From NCBI GenBank assembly GCA_016780365.1, contig JADHMB010000003.1, forward strand, positions 22,096 through 86,095: a stretch of 64,000 nt of DNA, written 5' to 3'. This stretch comes from Flavobacteriales bacterium. GTDB lineage: Bacteria; Bacteroidota; Bacteroidia; Flavobacteriales_D; Parvicellaceae. The notes beneath the pieces were generated by a model. It was not told the origin of the DNA. It saw only the letters and a program-made list of their open reading frames with translations, and did not search any database. The position numbers and the translations under genes are program-made. Shown here in pieces: positions 51,640-63,323 of this stretch (position 1 is its first letter; the number at the start of each line of letters is the position of its first letter).

Positions 51640-54600
51640 TTAATTGGTAACAACAATTTTTTCTGTGTAGATTTTGTCAATTGTTTTTAATTGAATAAAA
51701 TATACATTTTTAGATAAATTACTTACATCAATAGTTTCTTTAAACTGACCCAGAAAATCTTTTCTTTCATTAAAGTATACAACCTGTCCCAAACTATTGA
51801 TCATGGTTATTTCAATATCTTGTCTTGTACTAAGTAAAAAGACCAATTCAAATTGATTAGTAGCTGGGTTTGGATAAATCTCTAATTCATAATCTTCTTG
51901 CTGATAGGTAAACAAATCTGAAAGTACCTGACATGAACCAATATTTACATAGAGTTTATATACTCCATTAGAGGGATTGTATATTATACTATCGTTGGAA
52001 ATAGGTTGTCCGTTTGCATACCACTGGTATTCAACTTCTCCAATTGCGCCACTCACATTTGAAATTAAATTTTCTCCCACATTTTCAATAGAAACATCTA
52101 TAGCAATGTCGCAAGTAGTAAAAAAAGCTTTAAAAGTATAGTTAGAATTTAGATTTGCTCCAATGATTTCTGGTTGTTCATGGACACCCATATTATTTAT
52201 GATAGGATTGTTCTCCCAGTGAGAAAAAGTAAATCCAGAATCTGGAATTGCAGTAATGTTTATTGGACATCCTCCATGGTATACACCATTCCATGGATAA
52301 TTTTCTGGCGTAACTGTGCTAATGTTTATTTTGCCAGAATTTGAAGGAGAAACATCAAGTTGAATATTTTTTTGTCCTTGAAGATTCAAAGATTGATTTA
52401 GATGTATTCTTGCCGTATTGATTCTAGCAGTATTGTAGCTAGAGATATTCGCTAAAGCATTGTTCCATTGAGAAAATGAGTTTAATCCACTTCCTTGATT
52501 AGCCCATAAATTTATATGGTCTGGAATTGCAGAAGAAATTTGATTTTTCAACTCATTAGAAACTTGGTTAAAATTACTGGGCTGAAATATTGTGTTGATT
52601 AAATCGTCGTATCTATTGGCGAATTGACACTTAAATTCATTATTTAATAATATTCGATTAAAAATTTGAGAATGTTGGCTGCTAACAGATGGAAATCTTG
52701 CATAGTTTAAATAGTTGTCGTAGATGTTTTGACCAAAATAACCAAAAGATGCATCTGTGTCATAAAGAACATATCTCCACTTTCCACCGGTAGTGTCTGG
52801 CCTCCATATTTTTACATTATTTAATCCCCAAGCAATTCCCATCCAATCCATATTTTGAATATAGGTTTGAGTTATGAAATAATCTACATAATTGTTTTTG
52901 TCAAATCTAGATTCGAATAGTGGTAAAAACGAACTGTCATTTACTGGCGTACCCATTAATAAGTCGTAAGATTTCATAAAATGATTACTTGTTCCAGCTA
53001 ATGCACTATCTCTGTTTAGTAGGTCTACTTTATCGCTACTTATTCCATGGTTGCTTTCTACATAATGTTCGTCAATCTTTTCTCTAATTCCGTACAATCC
53101 CCAATATTCTCCATTTAAGTAGACTATAGCCGGTTCATATCCCATTCGGTCTATATTGGTTGTTTTAACAACTCTTGAAATTATCCCATCTTGAATTCTA
53201 TCGTTCCATCCATGCTGACCTCCGTTTCTTAAATTGAAATTGTTGTACTCTGTAATATTAGATTTTCCAGGGATTAATGGATAGTCAATGCTTCCTTTGT
53301 AAATGGACTTAGAGTCAATTCGAAATGATTTTTGTGGTTCTGCTCTTGACCATCCTCCATGGATTTCTAAATCAACCTGACTTTCAAATTGTTTCACTCT
53401 GTCTTTATTAAAAAATTCTATTCTAGAAAATTTTGACCACGGCTGCCAAAAGTTACTTCCAAAATGTGGGTAATTATTTACATCAGCATTTGGTCCCATC
53501 ACATAAATTCCCGTGTTCCAATCCCATAAATTATCATAATCCGTTATTATGGAAAATACGGAAAGATTGTGATTTAGCTCATTAATAATAAAGGTTCTAT
53601 CTGCTACTTCGCTTGGGATATAATTAGAATTGGCAAACGATCTAGCACTAAATACAGTAGATGAATTAAAAGACAATGATGAATTGTAAATTGGATCATT
53701 TTCATCTGGTATATCTCCATTGGTTGTATACCTAATAGTATTTACAGAATTGTCTACTGAGACATTTACCAAATTGGTATACCATCCTGATGGCGGATTT
53801 ATTACCGGTTTTTCTAATACTCCAGCATAACAGTTACTATTGTTGTTGGAAAGGCTAGGAGTTGGGGAATTAAAATAACACCAATTATTACTTATATCTG
53901 GCAATCTTCCAAAGGAAAGTCCATTAAACAAATCGTTTGGGACAGAAATGCTATCTGAAATATTTCCTGATGTATTGCTTATTATAATTGGTTCCCCATT
54001 GGAAAGTTTAAAATTTGAATGCATATGGATGGTTGGTGGTATTAACCAGCTTGGCAAACTCTGATAATTTGTGTTTGTACTGATAATACCTGCAGAAAGA
54101 AAGAAATTGCTACTTAAATCTGAGGAAGTGTAACCAGAATTATGTACTTGAACAGCTAATAAATTATTACCCTGTACTAAAAGATCTGAAACATCTTCGA
54201 AACTGAATAATTTATACTCAGGAATTCCTCCAGAATACAAAACAGCTTCGTGGTTGTTATTGGTTATAGTATTGAAACTTGGGAAAAAAGTATTGAAGTT
54301 ATTGGACCTCATGATTTCAGTACCATTTAAATAAGCAACAAACCCATCGTCGTAATCTGCATGAAGAACAAGATGAGAAATATCATTTATGTCTTGAATA
54401 TCAAAGGTTTTTCTTAAGTAAACAGAAATAGTATTAGACCCAATAATAGTGTTGTCATCGTTGTCTCCATATCCAAACCCACCTTGACCTAATAGCCAAG
54501 ACTGGTCGTTGAAATTATTGGTATTCCAATCTTCAGAAATGCTGGAAGTCCCTATAGAATATTTCCAATCTTCCTCTGCTTTAACTAATGACTCCCAGTG

Positions 54601-54921
54601 ATTGGGATAATTTGAAGATGGTTTTCCAGAAGCACAAATAACTAGTTTTTCATTTGGAGAAATTACATAATTTGGAAATTGCCATTTGTCAAGATTATCT
54701 AGTTCATCACTTAAATAGAAATTATCAAGATTAAATGATGTATTTAGAGTATTGGTAATTTCTATCCAATCTGTATTCTCGCCATATTCATCTAAATATC
54801 CTTTATGAGCACTTATTTCATTAATAACAATTTGACCAATTATATTAGTAGGTATTATTAAAAGTGAAAACAGGAAGGCTTTTAAAAAGAATTTTTTTAA
54901 AATCATGCCTAAATATATCAT
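51640..54921 (-). CDS. Secreted CotH-kinase-fold protein with lamin-tail domain and T9SS type A sorting domain
   Basis: LTD INEISAHKGYLDEYGENTDWIEITNT; CHB_HEX-like VINPPSGWYTNLVNVSVDNSVNTIRYTTNGDIP; CotH-like DLEIHGGWSRAEPQKSFRI and WRYVLYDTDASFG; C-terminal LEIYPNPATNQFEL...GVYFIQL-like T9SS CTD. Confidence 0.88.
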   Translation of the reverse strand: MIYLGMILKKFFLKAFLFSLLIIPTNIIGQIVINEISAHKGYLDEYGENTDWIEITNTLNTSFNLDNFYLSDELDNLDKWQFPNYVISPNEKLVICASGKPSSNYPNHWESLVKAEEDWKYSIGTSSISEDWNTNNFNDQSWLLGQGGFGYGDNDDNTIIGSNTISVYLRKTFDIQDINDISHLVLHADYDDGFVAYLNGTEIMRSNNFNTFFPSFNTITNNNHEAVLYSGGIPEYKLFSFEDVSDLLVQGNNLLAVQVHNSGYTSSDLSSNFFLSAGIISTNTNYQSLPSWLIPPTIHMHSNFKLSNGEPIIISNTSGNISDSISVPNDLFNGLSFGRLPDISNNWCYFNSPTPSLSNNNSNCYAGVLEKPVINPPSGWYTNLVNVSVDNSVNTIRYTTNGDIPDENDPIYNSSLSFNSSTVFSARSFANSNYIPSEVADRTFIINELNHNLSVFSIITDYDNLWDWNTGIYVMGPNADVNNYPHFGSNFWQPWSKFSRIEFFNKDRVKQFESQVDLEIHGGWSRAEPQKSFRIDSKSIYKGSIDYPLIPGKSNITEYNNFNLRNGGQHGWNDRIQDGIISRVVKTTNIDRMGYEPAIVYLNGEYWGLYGIREKIDEHYVESNHGISSDKVDLLNRDSALAGTSNHFMKSYDLLMGTPVNDSSFLPLFESRFDKNNYVDYFITQTYIQNMDWMGIAWGLNNVKIWRPDTTGGKWRYVLYDTDASFGYFGQNIYDNYLNYARFPSVSSQHSQIFNRILLNNEFKCQFANRYDDLINTIFQPSNFNQVSNELKNQISSAIPDHINLWANQGSGLNSFSQWNNALANISSYNTARINTARIHLNQSLNLQGQKNIQLDVSPSNSGKINISTVTPENYPWNGVYHGGCPINITAIPDSGFTFSHWENNPIINNMGVHEQPEIIGANLNSNYTFKAFFTTCDIAIDVSIENVGENLISNVSGAIGEVEYQWYANGQPISNDSIIYNPSNGVYKLYVNIGSCQVLSDLFTYQQEDYELEIYPNPATNQFELVFLLSTRQDIEITMINSLGQVVYFNERKDFLGQFKETIDVSNLSKNVYFIQLKTIDKIYTEKIVVTN

Positions 54922-55000
54922 AATTAAATAACTTTTTTATTGAAAGTGAAAAACAGAATACTATAAAAGAGATTTTAAAATTACTCTAAAAGTAGAGCAA

Positions 55001-56470
55001 TTAAATAATTTTTTTCATATTGGTCATAGAATCTCTCAATTTTTTTCCAATTATTTCAATTGGATGAGATCTGATAATTTCATTTATTTCTATTAATTCT
55101 TGGTTGTCTATTTCATTAGAATCAGAAAATTTCGCTCCCAATACTTCCTTAGAAACTTTTTTAAAAAAATCTCCCAGTAGTGGTCTACATGCATGGTCGA
55201 ATAAATAACATCCGTACTCTGCAGTATCTGAAATTATTCTATTCATTTCGTATAATTTCTTTCTAGCAATAGTATTGGCAATTAATGGAGTTTCGTGAAG
55301 TGATTCATAGTAAGCAGATGCATCTTTAATACCAGCATCTGTCATTGTTTCATATGCCAATTCCACTCCAGCTTTTACCATTGCTACCAACAAAAGTCCA
55401 TGGTCAAAATATTCTTGTTCAGAAATATGACTATCGGTTGGTTTAGTATTTTCAAAATTAGTTTCTGAAGTTTTAGATCTCCAGGATAATAAATTTTTAT
55501 CCTCATTTTTCCAATCTTCCATCATAGTACTCGAAAAATACCCAGATAAAATATCGTCCATATGCTTATGAAATAAGGGTTTCATTATTTGTTTTAGTTC
55601 TTCAGAAATTTTGAATGCTTCAATTTTAGCTGGATTTGATAGTCTATCCATCATATTGGTAATTCCACCATGTTTTAATGCTTCTGTAATTGTCTCCCAG
55701 CCATATTGAATAAGTTTGGATGCATAGCTAGATTCAACTCCCAACTCAATCATTTTGTCAAAACAAAGTATAGAACCTGTTTGTAAAACACCACATAGGA
55801 TAGTTTGTTCTCCCATTAAATCTGATTTCACTTCTGCTATAAACGAGGATTCTAGTACTCCAGCTTTATCTCCACCTGTAGCAACTGCATATGCTTTTGC
55901 ATACTGAAGACCTTTTGAAGAAGGATCATTTTGGGAATGAACTGCAATAAGTGTTGGAACTCCAAATCCTCTCTCAAATTCTTGTCTTACTTCACTCCCT
56001 GGACATTTAGGTGCCACCATAATTACGGTAATATCTTCTCGAATCTTCACACCCTCTTCCACAATATTAAAACCATGAGAATAAGAAAAAATAGAATCTT
56101 TTTTCATTAAAGGAATTACTTTATCTACAACAGAGCTATGGTTTTTATCAGGAGTCAAATTAATTACTAAATCAGCTATTGGAATCATTTCTTCATAGTT
56201 GCCAACCGTAAAATTATTTCCAGTTGCATTTTTATAAGAATCCCTTTTTTCTGCAATTGCCGAATCTCTTAAAGTATAGGAAATATCTAAACCAGAATCT
56301 CTCATATTAAGACCTTGATTAAGACCCTGCGCCCCACAGCCAACAATAACAATTTTTTTTCCTTTTAAGGAACTTACTCCATCTGAGAATTCAGATTGCT
56401 GCATTAATCGACACTTCCCTAATTCTAATTGCTGTTCTCTAATAGATAATTGATTAAAATAATTTTGCAT
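55001..56470 (-). CDS. ilvC: Ketol-acid reductoisomerase (class II, long form)
   Basis: [45 protein letters not shown]; duplicated C-terminal knotted domain length. Confidence 0.96.
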   Translation of the reverse strand: MQNYFNQLSIREQQLELGKCRLMQQSEFSDGVSSLKGKKIVIVGCGAQGLNQGLNMRDSGLDISYTLRDSAIAEKRDSYKNATGNNFTVGNYEEMIPIADLVINLTPDKNHSSVVDKVIPLMKKDSIFSYSHGFNIVEEGVKIREDITVIMVAPKCPGSEVRQEFERGFGVPTLIAVHSQNDPSSKGLQYAKAYAVATGGDKAGVLESSFIAEVKSDLMGEQTILCGVLQTGSILCFDKMIELGVESSYASKLIQYGWETITEALKHGGITNMMDRLSNPAKIEAFKISEELKQIMKPLFHKHMDDILSGYFSSTMMEDWKNEDKNLLSWRSKTSETNFENTKPTDSHISEQEYFDHGLLLVAMVKAGVELAYETMTDAGIKDASAYYESLHETPLIANTIARKKLYEMNRIISDTAEYGCYLFDHACRPLLGDFFKKVSKEVLGAKFSDSNEIDNQELIEINEIIRSHPIEIIGKKLRDSMTNMKKII

Positions 56471-56475
56471 AGTTT

Positions 56476-56997
56476 TTATTTTTCGTTTAATATTTCTGTA
56501 ATATTTAATGGTTCTTTGGTAACAGAAATTCTGCCAGATCTTACAAACTGAAGTAATCCGTAAGGAGCTAAATCTTTATATAGTTTTTCAGTTTCTTCCC
56601 GAAAACCTGTTTTTTCTATTACAAAAAATTCAGGGGAGACTGTAACAATTTTGGCGTGACTATTTTTAATAATATTTTGAATATGCCTTTCTTCAAATAG
56701 AGATTTTGATTTTACTTTATAAAGTGCTGACTCTTGAAAAATTGTTTCTTGATCTGTATGGAAAAATGCTGCTATTACTTCAATTTGCTTTTCTATTTGA
56801 GTAATAATTTTTTTAATGTCTTTCTCACTTACCTTAACTACGATTACAAACCTATAAATTTGATCTAATTCCGAAGGAGAACTATTTATAGTATCTATAT
56901 TTATGTGTCTTTTTAAAAATATAGCAGAGATCCTATTTAGTAATCCAATGTTATTTTCTGTATATATAGAAACTGTATAATTTTCTTTTTTTTCCAT
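56476..56997 (-). CDS. ilvN: Acetolactate synthase small subunit
   Basis: ACT domain [31 protein letters not shown]. Confidence 0.93.
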   Translation of the reverse strand: MEKKENYTVSIYTENNIGLLNRISAIFLKRHINIDTINSSPSELDQIYRFVIVVKVSEKDIKKIITQIEKQIEVIAAFFHTDQETIFQESALYKVKSKSLFEERHIQNIIKNSHAKIVTVSPEFFVIEKTGFREETEKLYKDLAPYGLLQFVRSGRISVTKEPLNITEILNEK

Positions 56998-58683
56998 TTA
57001 ACTTAATCTCATATTTGAAACAGATTCTCCAGTAGGAATCATTGGAAAAACATTATCTTCTTTTCCAACTACTACCTCCATAAAAAATGGGTTAGGGGAG
57101 TCTATCATTTTTTGTATATTTTCCTTTAAATCTTCTCTTTTAGAAATTCTTTCAGATTCAATTTGATATCCGTTGGCAATTGCTACAAAATCTGGATTTA
57201 CCATTTCTGTAGAGGAATATCGCTTGTCAAAAAATAATTGTTGCCATTGTCTTACCATTCCTAAAAAGTCGTTGTTAAGAACTACTATTTTTACTGGAAC
57301 ACCAGTTTGGAGTATGGTGCCCAGTTCTTGAATAGTCATTTGGAATCCACCATCTCCAATAACTGCAATTACTTCTCTTTTTGGAGCACCCATTTTAGCA
57401 CCTATTGCAGCTGGTAATGCAAATCCCATAGTTCCCAATCCGCCTGAGGTAATATTGGATTTAGATTCGTTAAATTTGGCATAACGACAGGCAACCATTT
57501 GGTGTTGTCCTACATCTGTTACTATAATAGCATTTCCTTTGGTTGCAATATTAATTTGATGAATTACTTCTCCCATCGTTATTTTTTCTTTTTTTGGGAA
57601 AAGGTCATCTTTAATTACTTTATCGTATTCTATCTGGTTTAACTCTCTAAATTTTTCCAACCATTTTTCGTATTTCTTTTCTTCTACTTTTTCAATTATT
57701 TTTGGTAAAGTATTTTTTAAATCTCCTTGTACGGCTACATCCACTTTTACATTTTTATTTATTTCAGCAGGATCTATTTCTAGATGAATAATTTTAGCCT
57801 GTTTTGCATAGTAATTTAAATTTCCTGTAACTCTATCGTCAAAACGCATACCCACTGCAATTAAAAGATCACACTCATTGGTAAGTACATTTGGTCCATA
57901 ATTTCCATGCATTCCCAACATACCTACGTTTAGTGGATGGTCGGTTGCCAATGCCGATAGACCAAGAATGGTCCATGCGGATGGAATTCCAGTTTTTTCA
58001 ATTAGCTTCTTAAATTCTTCTTCTGCATTTGCCAGTATTACCCCTTGACCAAATAAGATAAAAGGCTTTTTGGCTTTGTTAATAAGAGCACAAGCATCGG
58101 TAATAGAATTATCTGATATTTCAGGTTTTGGATTATAACTTCTTAATTTTTTATGCTTTTTATATAAAAATTCTGTCATTTCAAACTGTGCATCTTTAGT
58201 GATGTCAATTAGAACTGGTCCTGGTCTTCCAGATCTTGCTATGTAAAATGCTTTAGACAATATGGTAGATATTTCAGAAGCTTTGGTAATTTGATAGTTC
58301 CATTTGGTAATGGGAGTAGTAATACCAATAATATCGGTTTCCTGAAAGGCGTCAGATCCCAACAAATTGGAAGCAACCTGGCCGGTAATACAAACCATGG
58401 GAGTTGAATCAATTTGAGCATCTGCAATTCCGGTAACTAAATTGGTTGCCCCTGGTCCAGAAGTAGCTATGACAACTCCTACCTTGCCAGAAGACCTTGA
58501 GTATCCCTGCGCTGCATGGGTTGCTCCTTGTTCGTGCCTTACAAGAACATGATTTATTTTATCTTGAAAGTTGTATAAAGAGTCATAAAATGGCATTATT
58601 GCACCACCTGGATAACCGTATATCAAGTCAACATTTTCTTCTAATAAGCATTTTATAATCGCTTCAGATCCTGAAATTTTCAT
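56998..58683 (-). CDS. ilvB: Acetolactate synthase large subunit
   Basis: GYPGGAIMPFYDSL, RHEQGATHAAQGYSR, GDGGFQMTIQEL TPP-binding motif. Confidence 0.96.
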   Translation of the reverse strand: MKISGSEAIIKCLLEENVDLIYGYPGGAIMPFYDSLYNFQDKINHVLVRHEQGATHAAQGYSRSSGKVGVVIATSGPGATNLVTGIADAQIDSTPMVCITGQVASNLLGSDAFQETDIIGITTPITKWNYQITKASEISTILSKAFYIARSGRPGPVLIDITKDAQFEMTEFLYKKHKKLRSYNPKPEISDNSITDACALINKAKKPFILFGQGVILANAEEEFKKLIEKTGIPSAWTILGLSALATDHPLNVGMLGMHGNYGPNVLTNECDLLIAVGMRFDDRVTGNLNYYAKQAKIIHLEIDPAEINKNVKVDVAVQGDLKNTLPKIIEKVEEKKYEKWLEKFRELNQIEYDKVIKDDLFPKKEKITMGEVIHQINIATKGNAIIVTDVGQHQMVACRYAKFNESKSNITSGGLGTMGFALPAAIGAKMGAPKREVIAVIGDGGFQMTIQELGTILQTGVPVKIVVLNNDFLGMVRQWQQLFFDKRYSSTEMVNPDFVAIANGYQIESERISKREDLKENIQKMIDSPNPFFMEVVVGKEDNVFPMIPTGESVSNMRLS

Positions 58684-58685
58684 AT

Positions 58686-60356
58686 TTAAATATTATCTGT
58701 TATACATCCAAGGGATGCTGATGAAACACATTTTGCATATTTGTAAAGACTACCCCTACTTACTTTTAAGCTAGGTTTAACCCATTTGGATTTCCGTTCC
58801 TTTAAAGTATCCTCATTTACTTCTAGAGTAATTGTATTTTTAATAGCATCAATGCTAATAGCATCTCCGTTTTCAATAAGAGCTATTGCTCCACCTTTTT
58901 GAGCTTCAGGAGAAATATGTCCTACTACAAATCCATGGGTACCTCCAGAAAACCTTCCATCTGTAATAAGAGCAACATCTTTTGACAAACCAGCTCCTAC
59001 AATTGCAGAAGTAGGCTTAAGCATCTCAGGCATTCCTGGTCCTCCCATTGGTCCTTCGTATCTTATTACCACCACATCTCCTTTTACTACTTGTCTATTT
59101 TTAATTCCTAGGTTGGCTTCTTCTTCGCTGTTGTAAACTCTAGCTTTTCCTTTAAAAATTAATCCTTCTTTTCCTGTGATTTTGGCTACAGCTCCATCTA
59201 TTGCTATATTTCCTTTGAGTATTCTTATGTGGCCACTTTCTTTAATAGGCTTTTCAATAGAGCTTATAATTTTTTGATCTTTAGTTAAATCTGGAAATTC
59301 TTCTAGGTTTTCCGAAAGACTTTTTCCAGTTACTGTAATACAGGATCCATCAATAAGTCCTTTTTCAATAAGATATTTTATTACGGCAGAAGTACCACCA
59401 ACATCATGCAAATCTTCCATTAAATATTTTCCACTTGGTTTCAGATCTGCTAAAAATGGAGTTTTATCGCTTATTTTTTGAAAATCATCTAGTTTAAAAT
59501 CAATTTTTGCAGTATGTGCAATTGCTAACAGATGAAGAACTGCATTGGTAGAACCACCCAAGGCAGTGATTAAAACCATTGCGTTTTCAAATGATTTTTT
59601 AGATATTATATCGAGAGGTTTTAAATCTAAATCGATAAGGTTTTTCATTGCACCACCAATTCTATTAATATCGTTTAATTTCTCTGAAGAAACTGCAGGA
59701 GTTGAAGAATTGTTAGGAAGAGTAAATCCCATTACTTCTATGGCAGAGGCCATAGTATTTGCAGTATACATTCCTCCACAAGCACCAGCACCAGGACAGG
59801 CATTTTTAATAATACAATCAAAGTCGTTTTTCTTTAATTCTCCGGAGACATGTTCACCCCACGCTTCAAATGCTGAAACTATATCTAGTTTTTTTGATTT
59901 GTATTTTCCTGAGGCTATGGTTCCTCCATAACATAAAATACTTGGTCGATTTAATCTTAGCATTGCCATCAATGCACCAGGCATATTTTTGTCGCATCCA
60001 ACTACTGTTACCAACCCATCATAGCTAAGACCTTCTACTACAGTTTCCATAGAATCTGCTATAACTTCTCTAGATGGTAAGGAATATCTCATTCCAGGTG
60101 TTCCCATAGAAATTCCATCGCTAATTCCGATGGTATTGAAAATTAAACCAGTTAAATCATTTTGACCGATATTTTCTTTAATTTCTGTAGACAAATCATT
60201 TAAGTGCATATTGCACGGATTTCCTTCGTATCCGGTACTGGCTATTCCAATGAATGGTTGATTTAGTTCTTTTTCCGAAAGACCAATTCCGTACAACATT
60301 GCTTTTGCAGCAGGTTGGGATGGATTGTTAGAAACAATATGACTGTATTTTTTCAC
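58686..60356 (-). CDS. ilvD: Dihydroxy-acid dehydratase (GTG start overlapping asnB stop as TAGTG)
   Basis: GIASTGYEGNPCNMHL, VGCDKNMPGALMAM, PGAGACGGMYTANTMA, DGRFSGGTHGFVVGHISPEA. Confidence 0.96.
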   Translation of the reverse strand: MKKYSHIVSNNPSQPAAKAMLYGIGLSEKELNQPFIGIASTGYEGNPCNMHLNDLSTEIKENIGQNDLTGLIFNTIGISDGISMGTPGMRYSLPSREVIADSMETVVEGLSYDGLVTVVGCDKNMPGALMAMLRLNRPSILCYGGTIASGKYKSKKLDIVSAFEAWGEHVSGELKKNDFDCIIKNACPGAGACGGMYTANTMASAIEVMGFTLPNNSSTPAVSSEKLNDINRIGGAMKNLIDLDLKPLDIISKKSFENAMVLITALGGSTNAVLHLLAIAHTAKIDFKLDDFQKISDKTPFLADLKPSGKYLMEDLHDVGGTSAVIKYLIEKGLIDGSCITVTGKSLSENLEEFPDLTKDQKIISSIEKPIKESGHIRILKGNIAIDGAVAKITGKEGLIFKGKARVYNSEEEANLGIKNRQVVKGDVVVIRYEGPMGGPGMPEMLKPTSAIVGAGLSKDVALITDGRFSGGTHGFVVGHISPEAQKGGAIALIENGDAISIDAIKNTITLEVNEDTLKERKSKWVKPSLKVSRGSLYKYAKCVSSASLGCITDNI

Positions 60357-62020
60357 TAGTTTTTATAATTATTTTCATGATTATTAATCGCTCTTCCAGA
60401 AGGATCATTTTTCCCTGTAAATGAAGCGTCCCACTCTAATGCTGCTTTACTACTACAGGCAACAGATGGTTCAGAAGGAACAGACATTGCTGCTGTGTCG
60501 GAGGGGAAAAGAGATTTAAAAATACTTCTGTAGTAAAATTCTTCTTTATTTAATGGAGGGTTTATTGGAAATTTTTCTTTGGTTTTCTCAAACAAATCAT
60601 CGCTTACTTTTTCATTTACCAATTCTTTCAGCTTGTCTATCCAATTATAACCAACTCCATCTGAAAATTGTTCTTTTTGTCTCCATACAATTTCATCGGG
60701 AAGAAGATCTTCAAATGCTTTTCTTAGAATCCATTTTTCCATTTTATCTTCAGAAATCATTTTATCACTTGGGTTTACAGACATAGCAACATCTAAAAAT
60801 TCTTTGTCTAAAAATGGTACTCTCCCCTCAATTCCCCAGGCAGCAAGAGATTTATTGGCTCTTAGACAATCGTAGAGATGAAGTTTATTTAATTTTCTAA
60901 CGGTTTCTTTATGAAATTCTTCTGCATTTGGAGCTTTGTGAAAATACAAATAACCTCCAAAAATTTCATCTGCTCCCTCCCCAGAAATCACCATTTTAAT
61001 GCCCATAGATTTTATTACTCTAGCCATTAAATACATTGGGGTAGAAGCTCTTATGGTGGTAACATCGTAAGTTTCTAAATGGTAAATAACATCTTTAATA
61101 GCATCTAAACCTTCTTGAACAGTAAAAATAATTTCGTGATGAATAGTACCAATATATTCAGAGGCTTTTTTTGCTGCTAGTAAGTCCGGAGAATCTTTAA
61201 GCCCCACCGAAAATGAATGGAGAGAGGGCCACCATGCTTTTTTTTGATCTTTGGTTTCGATTCTATTTTGACAATAGGTTTTGGCGATGGCAGTTGTAAT
61301 AGAGGAATCTAATCCTCCAGAAAGTAAAACTCCGTAGGGGACATCAGACATTAATTGTCTTTTTACGGCTTTGGATAAACTTTCTCTAATCTGTGAAATA
61401 TTGGTAGAGTTTTCTTTTACATTCTCATATTTTTCCCAGTTTCTCAAGTACCATTTGGTTAATTTTCCATCTTCACTAGAAAGATAATGACCAGGTGGAA
61501 ATAATTTTATTTCCTTACAAAAGCCTTCCAAAGCTTTCAGTTCCGATGCTACAAAAAAGTTATCTTCTTTATCCCAACCCATATATAGTGGTATTATTCC
61601 CATATGGTCTCTAGCTATTAAATAAAAATCTTTTTTCTCATCGTAAAGAGCAAATGAAAATATTCCATTCAAATCTTCTAAAAAGTCGCTTCCTTTTTCA
61701 TTGTAAAGTGCTAAAATCACTTCACAATCAGAGTTGGTTAAAAACTCATAATTGCTCTTTAGGTTTGACTTAATTTCTTGATGGTTATAGATTTCACCAT
61801 TAGCGGCGAGTATTAAATTTTTGTCTTTAGAGTACAGTGGCTGCTTTCCAGATTTAGGATCTACAATAGAAAGTCTTTCGTGGGCTAAAATGGCATTTTT
61901 AGATGAGTAAATTCCTGACCAATCTGGACCTCTGTGTCTTATTTTACCAGACATTTCTAGTACCTGGTTTCTAATTTTCTCGGGTTGACTTAAGCCAAAA
62001 GCAGCTACAATTCCACACAT
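60356..62020 (-). CDS. asnB: Asparagine synthase B (glutamine-hydrolysing)
   Basis: MCGIVAAFG, RHRGPDWSG, LLSGGLDSSITTAIA, SGEGADEIFGGYLYFHKAP. Confidence 0.95.
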   Translation of the reverse strand: MCGIVAAFGLSQPEKIRNQVLEMSGKIRHRGPDWSGIYSSKNAILAHERLSIVDPKSGKQPLYSKDKNLILAANGEIYNHQEIKSNLKSNYEFLTNSDCEVILALYNEKGSDFLEDLNGIFSFALYDEKKDFYLIARDHMGIIPLYMGWDKEDNFFVASELKALEGFCKEIKLFPPGHYLSSEDGKLTKWYLRNWEKYENVKENSTNISQIRESLSKAVKRQLMSDVPYGVLLSGGLDSSITTAIAKTYCQNRIETKDQKKAWWPSLHSFSVGLKDSPDLLAAKKASEYIGTIHHEIIFTVQEGLDAIKDVIYHLETYDVTTIRASTPMYLMARVIKSMGIKMVISGEGADEIFGGYLYFHKAPNAEEFHKETVRKLNKLHLYDCLRANKSLAAWGIEGRVPFLDKEFLDVAMSVNPSDKMISEDKMEKWILRKAFEDLLPDEIVWRQKEQFSDGVGYNWIDKLKELVNEKVSDDLFEKTKEKFPINPPLNKEEFYYRSIFKSLFPSDTAAMSVPSEPSVACSSKAALEWDASFTGKNDPSGRAINNHENNYKN

Positions 62021-62023
62021 AAT

Positions 62024-63322
62024 TTAGTTGTATAACTCTCCGTGCTGAGAGGCATCTAGTCCTCTTTCTTCTTGGTCCTCACGTACTCTTAGTGGAATTA
62101 CTAAATCTACTAATTTGAATAATAAATAACTCATTAACAGGGTGAAAACAACCGTAATTATTATGGTAATAATATGGTACATAAAAGTAGTTGTTTCCCC
62201 ATATATTAGACCAACTTCATTGGCAAATACTGCAGTTAAAATCATACCAACAATTCCACCAATTCCATGGGTTGCAAAAACATCTAAAGTATCGTCTACC
62301 TTACTTTTCTTATTGATTTTTACAGCAATATTACTGATTATAGCTGCTATGAATCCAATAAATATACTCTGACCTAGAGTAACAAAACCAGCAGCGGGTG
62401 TAATAGCTACCAAGCCAACTATTGCCCCAATACATGCTCCAATAGAACTCATTTTTCTATTAGAAAAGCGATCGTAAAAAATCCAAGTTATCATACTTGT
62501 TGCAGAAGCTAGACTTGTATTTGCAAAAGCAACAACTGCATCGAAGTTGGCTCCCAGTGCCGATCCAGCGTTAAATCCAAACCAACCAAACCAAAGCATT
62601 CCAGTACCTAAAATTACAAATGGAATGTTGGCAGGTTTTTCAATTATTTTCTTTCTTTGACCAAGAAAAATTGCACCTATAAAAGCAGCCAGTCCTGCTG
62701 ACATATGAACTACGGTTCCACCTGCAAAATCTAGTACACCCCAGCTTCGAAACAATCCGTCTGGATGCCAGGTCATATGCGCTAGTGGAGAGTAAATAAA
62801 AATAGTGAATAGCAACATAAATAAAATGTAGCTTCTAAATCTTATTCTTTCTGCGAAACTTCCAGAGATGATTGCTGGTGTAATAATTGCAAATTTTAAT
62901 TGAAATAAGGCAAATAATAAAAATGGAATAGTAGAACCAAAATTAACATTGGGATTTAAGGTTACATTTTTAAAGTTCATGTAAGTAAATGGATTTCCAA
63001 TAATGCCGTATAAACTTTCTCCGAAAGCCAAGCTAAAGCCAATAAATACCCATACTACACTTACCACACCAAGGGCAACAAAACTTTGAAACATGGTAGA
63101 AATTATACTTTTAATATTTACCATTCCACCATAAAAGAAAGCCAATCCTGGGGTCATTAACAATACTAAAGCACAAGAAACAATCATCCAGGCAGTATCT
63201 CCACTATCAATTAATAGAGTAGAGTCTGCAATGTAATCGTAGCTATTGTTTCCAATTAATATTACTAAAACAATTAACCCTAGAACGATAAAATTTAATT
63301 TTCTACCAAATTCTTTAAACAT
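62024..63322 (-). CDS. amt: Ammonium transporter
   Basis: MTPGLAFFYGGMV, FAGGTVVHMSAGLAAFIGA, WFGWFGFNAGSAL, ATHGIGGIVGMIL. Confidence 0.95.
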   Translation of the reverse strand: MFKEFGRKLNFIVLGLIVLVILIGNNSYDYIADSTLLIDSGDTAWMIVSCALVLLMTPGLAFFYGGMVNIKSIISTMFQSFVALGVVSVVWVFIGFSLAFGESLYGIIGNPFTYMNFKNVTLNPNVNFGSTIPFLLFALFQLKFAIITPAIISGSFAERIRFRSYILFMLLFTIFIYSPLAHMTWHPDGLFRSWGVLDFAGGTVVHMSAGLAAFIGAIFLGQRKKIIEKPANIPFVILGTGMLWFGWFGFNAGSALGANFDAVVAFANTSLASATSMITWIFYDRFSNRKMSSIGACIGAIVGLVAITPAAGFVTLGQSIFIGFIAAIISNIAVKINKKSKVDDTLDVFATHGIGGIVGMILTAVFANEVGLIYGETTTFMYHIITIIITVVFTLLMSYLLFKLVDLVIPLRVREDQEERGLDASQHGELYN

Positions 63323-63323
63323 G

